Origin: Gallionella sp. UBA4737
GTDB lineage: Bacteria > Pseudomonadota > Gammaproteobacteria > Burkholderiales > Gallionellaceae
DNA: 17,393 nt
Direction of reading: 5' to 3'
Assembly: GCA_002403995.1 (NCBI GenBank)
Contig: DHIV01000127.1
Span: 21,838 to 39,230, forward strand
The first letter of the stretch is position 1; each line of letters starts with the position of its first letter. The notes beneath the pieces are model-generated. The model was not told the DNA's origin. It saw nothing but the letters and a program-made list of their open reading frames with translations, and ran no database searches. The translations under genes and the position numbers were made by a program. Below are positions 12,393 through 17,393 of the stretch, in pieces.

Positions 12393-13613
12393 ATGCAGGA
12401 CATGCGAAAACATTTTCACGATATTCAAATTCTGGCCCGTTTTATTGTGGCACGCTTTGTTCAAGACCGCTGCGCGCAGACTGCTGCGAGCTTGACCTTT
12501 ACCACGCTGTTGGCGCTGGTACCGATGGTAACCATTGCTTTGACTGTATTTTCGGCTTTCCCGGTATTCGAAGATTTTTCGGCACAGATTAAAATCTATC
12601 TGCTGAATAATTTGATGCCGGAAAATGCCGGGGTAATTATCACACAATATATGCAGCAATTTGCCGATAGCGCGGCACGCCTTACCGCAGTGGGTATTGT
12701 TATGTTAACCGTCACCGCGATGATGATGCTGATGACTATAGACAAGGCGTTTAACGTTATTTGGCAGGTGACACGGCCGCGTCCTCTGGTCAAACGACTG
12801 GTGGCCTACTGGGCAGTATTGACTCTTGCCCCATTGCTGATCGGGGCGAGTTTGTCGCTGACATCATGGCTGGTCGGGTTGTCCATGGGCCACGCGAAGC
12901 ATGTTTCGCCTTTCGGTGTTGTGATCCTGAAAGTATTGCCGGTTTTGTTTGCGACCATGGCATTCGCGCTGTTGTTCAGGGTCGTGCCGAATCGTCATGT
13001 GCCGAAGTCACACGCACTGATTGGCGCATTTATAGCAGCCATGGTGTTTGAAGCCATGAGCCGGGTATTCGGCTATTACATAAGTCACTTCCCCACTTAC
13101 ACATTGGTTTATGGCGCGTTTGCCAGCGTGCCGATCTTTTTGATGTGGATTTACTTGTCCTGGCTGACCATATTATTCGGTGCTGTCATCGCCGCATCCC
13201 TTTCACACTGGCGCACCCCTGCGGAACAACACTTTGCGCCTGCAGAGCGATTGCTGGATGCCCTGCGCGTGTTGCAAATCATGGCAAACGGTTTCCAGTT
13301 GGGCAGAGTGAGTACCTTGCCGGAGCTATCCAGAACTTTACGTCTCGGCTACGACACGCTGGAAAATATTCTGGAGAATTTGTCTGGGGCTGACATCGTG
13401 CGTAAAGCGGTAGGAAATGGTTGGTTGTTGATGCGCGATGTAAATCATATCCATACAATTGAATTGCTGCATTTGTTTCTGATTGATCGCGGCTCATTAT
13501 CCACCAAGCAGAATGGCGATCCATTGCGGCAATGGCTGGCAACATGCGCCGAGCAACTTGAACAAAGCACTGATATCACACTTCAGGAACTCTTTGCGCG
13601 ACAAGCTGCCTGA
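12393..13613 (+). CDS. YihY/BrkB (UPF0761) family inner-membrane protein
   Basis: The 406-residue protein has the YihY/virulence-factor BrkB domain in its first 280 residues. An amphipathic N-terminus with CAQTAASLTFTTLLALVPMVTI is followed by about six membrane segments (around 33-55, 90-113, 130-152, 175-197, 205-225, 240-265). The conserved YGAFASVPIFLMWIYLSWL is present. The last 120 or so residues are soluble and look like a winged-helix-type region (LPELSRTLRLGYDTLENILENLSGADIV), as in many betaproteobacterial members. Molecular function is not established for the family; the old RNase BN name was an error. ATG 12393 is used; ATG 12402 is an alternative, and neither has a strong ribosome site. 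It is divergent from wrbA. Confidence 0.9.
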   Translation: MQDMRKHFHDIQILARFIVARFVQDRCAQTAASLTFTTLLALVPMVTIALTVFSAFPVFEDFSAQIKIYLLNNLMPENAGVIITQYMQQFADSAARLTAVGIVMLTVTAMMMLMTIDKAFNVIWQVTRPRPLVKRLVAYWAVLTLAPLLIGASLSLTSWLVGLSMGHAKHVSPFGVVILKVLPVLFATMAFALLFRVVPNRHVPKSHALIGAFIAAMVFEAMSRVFGYYISHFPTYTLVYGAFASVPIFLMWIYLSWLTILFGAVIAASLSHWRTPAEQHFAPAERLLDALRVLQIMANGFQLGRVSTLPELSRTLRLGYDTLENILENLSGADIVRKAVGNGWLLMRDVNHIHTIELLHLFLIDRGSLSTKQNGDPLRQWLATCAEQLEQSTDITLQELFARQAA

Positions 13614-13617
13614 ATGC

Positions 13618-13646
13618 TTGCCCGAAGTGATTAATTACGCTTTAAT
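13618..13646 (+). promoter_or_regulatory. Possible promoter for the UPF0114-tlpA pair
   Basis: TTGCCC (13618-13623) and TTTAAT (13641-13646) are 17 bp apart in the 68-nt gap after the yihY stop. The match is moderate; read-through from yihY is equally possible. Confidence 0.3.
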
Positions 13647-13681
13647 GCGCGGCGATTGCTTACGGCAACTTTGGAGAAATG

Positions 13682-14257
13682 ATGAAACTTTTAGAAGCTT
13701 TTTTTGAGGGTACGTTGTGGAACAGCCGTTTTGTGATTATCACTGCGGTGATTGGCAGCCTGCTGGCCGGCTTTGCGATTTTTTACATGGCTACTGTGGA
13801 TGTGGTGAACTTGTTCCTGCATGCCTTGCATTATGCCGACTCCAGCCTCACCGACGAAACGCGCAAGGCATTGCATGACAGCACCGTCACGCATATCGTG
13901 GAAGTGGTGGATGGCTATTTGCTGGCCACTGTGATGCTGATTTTTTCGCTGGGTTTGTATGAATTGTTCATCAGTGACATTGACCAGGCGCATGGCAGCA
14001 AGGCATCCAGCAAGATTCTGGTGATCGGCAGCCTGGATGACCTGAAGTCCCGTTTGGCCAAGGTGATCTTGATGATCCTGATCGTCACGTTGTTTCAAGA
14101 GGCGATCAACATGAAGCTCACTACGCCGCTGGATCTGGTTTATCTGGGCGCAAGTATTGCGCTGATCGCGCTGGCGCTGTATTTCAGCCATGCTGCCGAA
14201 CCGGATCACGAGAAAAGAGAAGGCGACACTGATGCACCAGAACATCACGATCACTAA
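13682..14257 (+). CDS. UPF0114 (YqhA) family membrane protein
   Basis: The 191-residue integral membrane protein has hydrophobic segments at about 17-37, 77-98, 126-146 and 151-169 and a His/Asp-rich hydrophilic C-terminus (EPDHEKREGDTDAPEHHDH). The family segments SRFVIITAVIGSLLAGF, VVDGYLLATVMLIFSLGLYELFIS and LDDLKSRLAKVILMILIVTLFQEA are characteristic of UPF0114, whose function is unknown. Of two adjacent ATGs (13679, 13682), the second is preferred because GGAG (13673-13676) is then 5 nt upstream. The C-terminus overlaps the start of the TlpA-like gene by 26 nt if the start assigned there is right. Confidence 0.9.
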   Translation: MKLLEAFFEGTLWNSRFVIITAVIGSLLAGFAIFYMATVDVVNLFLHALHYADSSLTDETRKALHDSTVTHIVEVVDGYLLATVMLIFSLGLYELFISDIDQAHGSKASSKILVIGSLDDLKSRLAKVILMILIVTLFQEAINMKLTTPLDLVYLGASIALIALALYFSHAAEPDHEKREGDTDAPEHHDH

Positions 14258-14786
14258 TCATACGATGGGGTCATGGACAGATAATTCGACTGTATCCGGC
14301 ACAGGCGCTTCGCAAAAGAGCGTGGCAGATATGCTGCGCGTCACGCTGTTCACATTGCTGCTGGCTTGCTCAGGGCTTGCCTGCGCAGCGGGTTTTTTGC
14401 TGGAAGATTTGCAGGGCAAAACGCATCGCCTGGCCGATTATCGCGGCAAGTGGGTGCTGGTGAACTATTGGGCAACCTGGTGTCCGCCGTGCCTGGACGA
14501 GATTCCTGAATTGGTCAGCTTGCATAACGCGCATCACGATAAGGATCTGCAGGTGATCGGAATCGCGATAGATTCAGGCTCCAGCAAAAAAGTCGCCGAC
14601 TTCGCGCGGTCTCATGGCATCAGTTACCCTGTGGTGATGGGCAATCGCATGGTCACCGACCAGATAGGCGCGGTGGAGGTCCTGCCAGTCAGTTATTTGT
14701 ACAACCCCAAGGGTGAACAGGTGAACTATCAGGCGGGCGAAGTGACGCGCGCAAGCGTAGAGGCGCTTATTTACAAAAATAAATAG
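14232..14786 (+). CDS. TlpA/ResA-like periplasmic thioredoxin
   Basis: This is an exported thiol-disulfide protein of the TlpA/AhpC-TSA thioredoxin fold, probably a reductant or cytochrome c maturation-type oxidoreductase; the substrate is unknown. The active site is WATWCPPC (Cys84, Cys87), the cis-proline is in VLPVSYLY (Pro152), and the fold begins FLLEDLQGKTHRLADYRGKWVLVNYW. The hydrophobic signal MLRVTLFTLLLACSGLACA begins at residue 34; it may be cleaved after ACA, or LLAC may be a lipobox. Start choice is uncertain. ATG 14232 has AGAAGG 8 nt upstream and overlaps the UPF0114 gene, but gives a long 33-residue lead before the signal. ATG 14331 starts directly at the signal peptide and gives 151 residues, but has a poor ribosome site. 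It ends convergent with the transglycosylase gene. Confidence 0.85.
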   Translation: MHQNITITNHTMGSWTDNSTVSGTGASQKSVADMLRVTLFTLLLACSGLACAAGFLLEDLQGKTHRLADYRGKWVLVNYWATWCPPCLDEIPELVSLHNAHHDKDLQVIGIAIDSGSSKKVADFARSHGISYPVVMGNRMVTDQIGAVEVLPVSYLYNPKGEQVNYQAGEVTRASVEALIYKNK

Positions 14787-14801
14787 ATCGATGACGCAGT
14801 G

Positions 14802-15491
14802 TCAACCGGTCGATGGATAATGGTAGCTGGCTGTGCGGCGCGAGGGCATGGCCCAGTGGTTGCGCCAGGCGGCGCGCACCATATTCGGATACCCCGGTTT
14901 GCCTAAAGTGCCGTTGTAACGTCCCAGGGCGCGAAACAAATTGCCTTTTTCGATATCCAGATAATGGCGCAGGATGGTACAACCGTAGCGCAGGTTGACG
15001 CGAAGATGAAACAGATTTTGTTCTTTTGTGCCGATTTCTTTTACCCAGAACGGCATCACCTGCATATAGCCGCGCGCTCCTTCTCTGGATACGGCGTATT
15101 TATTGAAGCCGCTCTCTACTTCGATCAAGCCCAATACCAGTTGCGGATCAAGACCGGCGCGGGTAGCTTCGTAATGCACGGTCTTGAGGAAGTTCATACG
15201 ATATTCGGTATCCGGCAAGCTCTTTTGTAAACGGCGCGACATTTTATTCAGCCAGAAGTCCGCTTCATACTGCGAGGCGAAGGCGAGTTTGGGCGAAGCC
15301 TGGTCGGACACGCTGCGCTGCAACACCGTGCGCACACTGGCGGAAAGCGGAGTGTAGATTTGTCCGCCAGCCTGCGCGGTGCAGGCGAACAACACCCCAA
15401 CAGCGAGGAGCAAGGAAAGGGGCAAGTTAAAGCCGGAGCGGCGGATTCCCCTTGCCCCTTGACCCTTGTACCTTGTACCTGATTCTTTCAT
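14802..15491 (-). CDS. Lytic transglycosylase (SLT domain)
   Basis: This periplasmic enzyme cleaves the MurNAc-GlcNAc bond of peptidoglycan with formation of a 1,6-anhydro product. The product is 229 residues: unusual N-region (1-20), signal peptide hydrophobic core (PLSLLLAVGVLFACTAQA, cleavage about residue 41), then the Slt70-type catalytic domain (about 105-215). Catalytic Glu126 lies in IEVESGFN, followed by GARGYMQVMPFWVKEIG and the NLRYGCTILRHYLD and LGRYNGTLGKPGYPN segments. Its ATG overlaps the proS TGA by 4 nt (ATGA), so translation is coupled to proS. Codons 5-16 are made of a heptamer repeat array (15446-15480), which explains the odd basic N-terminus. Confidence 0.93.
   Translation of the reverse strand: MKESGTRYKGQGARGIRRSGFNLPLSLLLAVGVLFACTAQAGGQIYTPLSASVRTVLQRSVSDQASPKLAFASQYEADFWLNKMSRRLQKSLPDTEYRMNFLKTVHYEATRAGLDPQLVLGLIEVESGFNKYAVSREGARGYMQVMPFWVKEIGTKEQNLFHLRVNLRYGCTILRHYLDIEKGNLFRALGRYNGTLGKPGYPNMVRAAWRNHWAMPSRRTASYHYPSTG
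15446..15480 (-). repeat. Five-unit degenerate heptamer array inside the transglycosylase start
   Basis: Read on the minus strand, five consecutive 7-base units follow each other: AGGTACA, AGGTACA, AGGGTCA, AGGGGCA, AGGGGAA. They begin 11 bases after the ATG start and are translated as GTRYKGQGARG. The period of seven is the same as in the repeats around ilvC, although the unit sequence differs. Confidence 0.75.
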
Positions 15492-17197
15492 AGCTTGGAT
15501 TGTACGAACTCCAGCGCGTTTTGCAAGGGGATGGCTTGTGCGGCAGCATCGCGCCGTCCCTGATATTCCAGCACTCCTTCCTTCAGACCGCGCTCACCGA
15601 TGACGATGCGATGCGGAATGCCGATCAACTCCATGTCGGCAAACATCACACCGGGACGCTCGTCGCGGTCATCCAGCAACACCTCGATTCCAGCGGTTTG
15701 CAGCGCGGCGTACAATTTTTCGACCGCCTCGCGTACTGCTGTGCTTTTGCCCATGCCGATCGGCACGATGACGATCTGGAACGGAGCCATCGGAGTCGGC
15801 AGCAGGATGCCGCGCTCGTCGAAATTCTGTTCGATGGCGGCAGCGACGATGCGCGATACGCCGATGCCGTAACAGCCCATCTCGATGATTTGCGCTTTGC
15901 CCTGCGCGTCCAAATAGGTGGCTTTCATGGCTTCGGCATATTTGGTGCGCAACTGGAAGATATGGCCGACCTCGATGCCCCGGCAAATTTCCAGCGTGCC
16001 TTTGCCATCAGGAGATGGGTCACCCTCAACGACGTTGCGAATGTCGGCAACCAGGTCTGGTTCGGGCAGGTCGCGGCCCCAGTTCACCCCGGCGGTGTGA
16101 AACTTGGCCTTGTTCGCGCCCACTACAAAGTCGCTCATGGCGGCCACGGTGCGATCGGCAATGACGCGAACTTTTGCCCTATCGATACCAACCGGGCCGA
16201 GGAAGCCGGGGGGGCAGTTGAAGTTGGCGCGAATCTCTTCTTCCGTAGCGAAGCGAAAGCTGGCGAGTCCAGGCAGCTTGCATGCCTTGGTTTCGTTCAG
16301 GCTGTGATCGCCGCGCAACAGCAGAATATGCAAGGTATCCGCAGCCACCAGTGCCAGCAGTTTCACCGTGCGTTGCAAGGGAATACCCAGCAGTTCTGCC
16401 ACCTGTTCGCAGGTCGTCTGCTTTGGTGTCTCCACGTCATGCATCGTTTGAGTAGCGGCAGCACGCAGCGCACTCGGCGTAACGGCTTCGGCCAATTCCA
16501 CATTCGCAGCGTAATCCGAAGCCGGACAGTAAGCCAGCGCGTCCTCGCCCGCATCCGCCAGCACATGAAACTCATGCGAGCCGCTGCCACCGATCGCGCC
16601 GGTATCTGCCGCAACGGCGCGGAATTTCAGTCCAAGGCGGGTGAAGATACGCGAGTAAGTGTCATACATCACTCGGTAAGTTTGCTCCAGACTCGCATAA
16701 TCGGCATGGAAGGAATAGGCATCCTTCATCAAAAATTCGCGCGCGCGCATCACGCCAAAACGCGGCCGAACTTCATCGCGAAACTTGGTCTGGATCTGGT
16801 AGAAATTGACCGGTAACTGGCGGTAGCTGCGGATTTCGCGGCGCGCAATGTCAGTGATCACTTCTTCGTGGGTGGGGCCGAAGCAGAAATCGTTATCGTG
16901 CCGGTCTTTTATTTTCAGCATCTGCGGGCCGAACACTTCCCAGCGCCCGGTTTCCTGCCACAGCTCAGCGGGTTGTACTGCGGGCATCAGCAATTCGATC
17001 CCGCCGCTGCGATCCATCTCCTCGCGCACGATTTTTTCCACCTTGCGCAATACGCGCAGCCCTAGCGGCATCCAGGTGTACAGGCCGCTGGCCAGTTTTT
17101 TGATGTATCCGGCGCGCAGCATCAGCTTGTGGCTCGGCAATTCGGCCTCGGCGGGGGCTTCTTTCAGGGTGGAGATGAAAAATCGTGAAACGCGCAT
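15488..17197 (-). CDS. proS: Prolyl-tRNA synthetase, bacterial type with editing domain
   Basis: This class II aminoacyl-tRNA synthetase charges tRNA-Pro. The 569 residues match the long bacterial (ProS type 1) form. The N-terminal catalytic core has the motif 1 region (about 50-75), FGPTHEEVITDIARREIRSYRQLP and motif 2 FRDEVRPRFGVMRAREFLMKDAYSF (139-163). An insertion editing domain (about 225-405) hydrolyses mischarged Ala-tRNA. Motif 3, GCYGIGVSRIVAAAIEQ, follows, then the C-terminal anticodon-binding domain (from about 470, MAPFQIVIVPIG). The stop overlaps the transglycosylase start by 4 nt. It is transcribed divergently from rppH, an arrangement common in betaproteobacteria. No strong ribosome site is seen upstream of the ATG. 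Confidence 0.97.
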   Translation of the reverse strand: MRVSRFFISTLKEAPAEAELPSHKLMLRAGYIKKLASGLYTWMPLGLRVLRKVEKIVREEMDRSGGIELLMPAVQPAELWQETGRWEVFGPQMLKIKDRHDNDFCFGPTHEEVITDIARREIRSYRQLPVNFYQIQTKFRDEVRPRFGVMRAREFLMKDAYSFHADYASLEQTYRVMYDTYSRIFTRLGLKFRAVAADTGAIGGSGSHEFHVLADAGEDALAYCPASDYAANVELAEAVTPSALRAAATQTMHDVETPKQTTCEQVAELLGIPLQRTVKLLALVAADTLHILLLRGDHSLNETKACKLPGLASFRFATEEEIRANFNCPPGFLGPVGIDRAKVRVIADRTVAAMSDFVVGANKAKFHTAGVNWGRDLPEPDLVADIRNVVEGDPSPDGKGTLEICRGIEVGHIFQLRTKYAEAMKATYLDAQGKAQIIEMGCYGIGVSRIVAAAIEQNFDERGILLPTPMAPFQIVIVPIGMGKSTAVREAVEKLYAALQTAGIEVLLDDRDERPGVMFADMELIGIPHRIVIGERGLKEGVLEYQGRRDAAAQAIPLQNALEFVQSKL

Positions 17198-17355
17198 GGT
17201 AAATTCGGCCTGAATTATGGTTGTGAATTCGCGATTTTACAGGGAATGCCCGCGATTCGGTATGTTAAGGAATTTCCGGACTGTCGATTCGCTTTTCATT
17301 GCAGAGGAAATGTGAAAGAATCAGCTCATTAAAATTAACTTAAGTAGAGATGAAA

Positions 17356-17393
17356 ATGATAGACCGAGACGGCTACCGCCCGAATGTCGGCAT
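17356..17393 (+). CDS. rppH: RppH, RNA pyrophosphohydrolase (5' end only)
   Basis: Only the first 12 codons are inside the window: MIDRDGYRPNVG, the hallmark N-terminus of the Nudix enzyme RppH, which removes pyrophosphate from mRNA 5' ends and so triggers decay. ATG 17356 is preferred over the in-frame ATG 17350 because AGAG (17346-17349) then lies 6 nt upstream and the family starts MIDxxGYRPNVG. A possible -10, TAAAAT (17330-17335), has no clear -35. The 158 nt between proS and this gene show no other feature. Confidence 0.85.
   Translation, partial: MIDRDGYRPNVG

Noticed and set aside
15500..16816. 438-codon plus-strand ORF opposite proS
   Set aside because: It lies entirely antisense to a full-length, motif-complete prolyl-tRNA synthetase, has no ribosome site and shows no recognisable domain; it reflects codon bias of the real gene.

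Overview
The window looks like a chromosomal segment of a betaproteobacterium. The protein sequences and gene order (lptF-lptG; sigma factor-DUF3619-DUF3106; ilvB-ilvN-ilvC-psd-pssA-leuA; proS divergent from rppH) are typical of that class. A Nitrosomonadales/Gallionellaceae-type organism is my inference from sequence style, not a proven assignment. No rRNA, tRNA, insertion sequence, phage gene or CRISPR array was seen.

Left part (1-3144): the 3' end of lptF and complete lptG encode the two permease subunits of the lipopolysaccharide exporter. Facing them is a compact minus-strand operon: an ECF-type sigma factor, a single-pass membrane DUF3619 protein overlapping it by 4 nt, and an exported DUF3106 protein built from five 18-residue repeats. 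This trio has the layout of a sigma / membrane partner / periplasmic sensor module.

Central part (3199-9441): branched-chain amino acid synthesis (ilvB, ilvN, ilvC, leuA) surrounds phospholipid genes (psd remnant, pssA). Two related repeat elements of about 85 bp flank ilvC. The psd gene keeps its first 18 and last 63 or so codons fused in frame, so most of the beta chain of phosphatidylserine decarboxylase is missing. leuA is preceded by an unlisted 26-codon leader peptide rich in CTG leucine codons, with mutually exclusive RNA pairings typical of an attenuator. Its promoter spacing suggests that the leader mRNA starts at the AUG.

Middle intergenic unit (9547-10008): a good promoter, a structured 5' UTR of about 148 nt that can hide the ribosome binding site, a 29-codon single-pass membrane protein, a 155-nt 3' UTR and a strong terminator. 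I do not recognise this unit; together with the DUF3106/DUF3619/sigma trio it is the best candidate for something undescribed.

Right part (10051-17393): a small outer-membrane beta-barrel gene; minus-strand hugZ-like and wrbA genes; a divergent YihY/BrkB membrane protein; a UPF0114 membrane protein overlapping a TlpA-like thioredoxin; and minus-strand proS overlapping a lytic transglycosylase by 4 nt. The transglycosylase N-terminus is encoded by a heptamer repeat array. The first codons of rppH end the window. Short palindromic and heptamer repeats recur between genes and in two places are translated as protein ends (LptF C-terminus, transglycosylase N-terminus).
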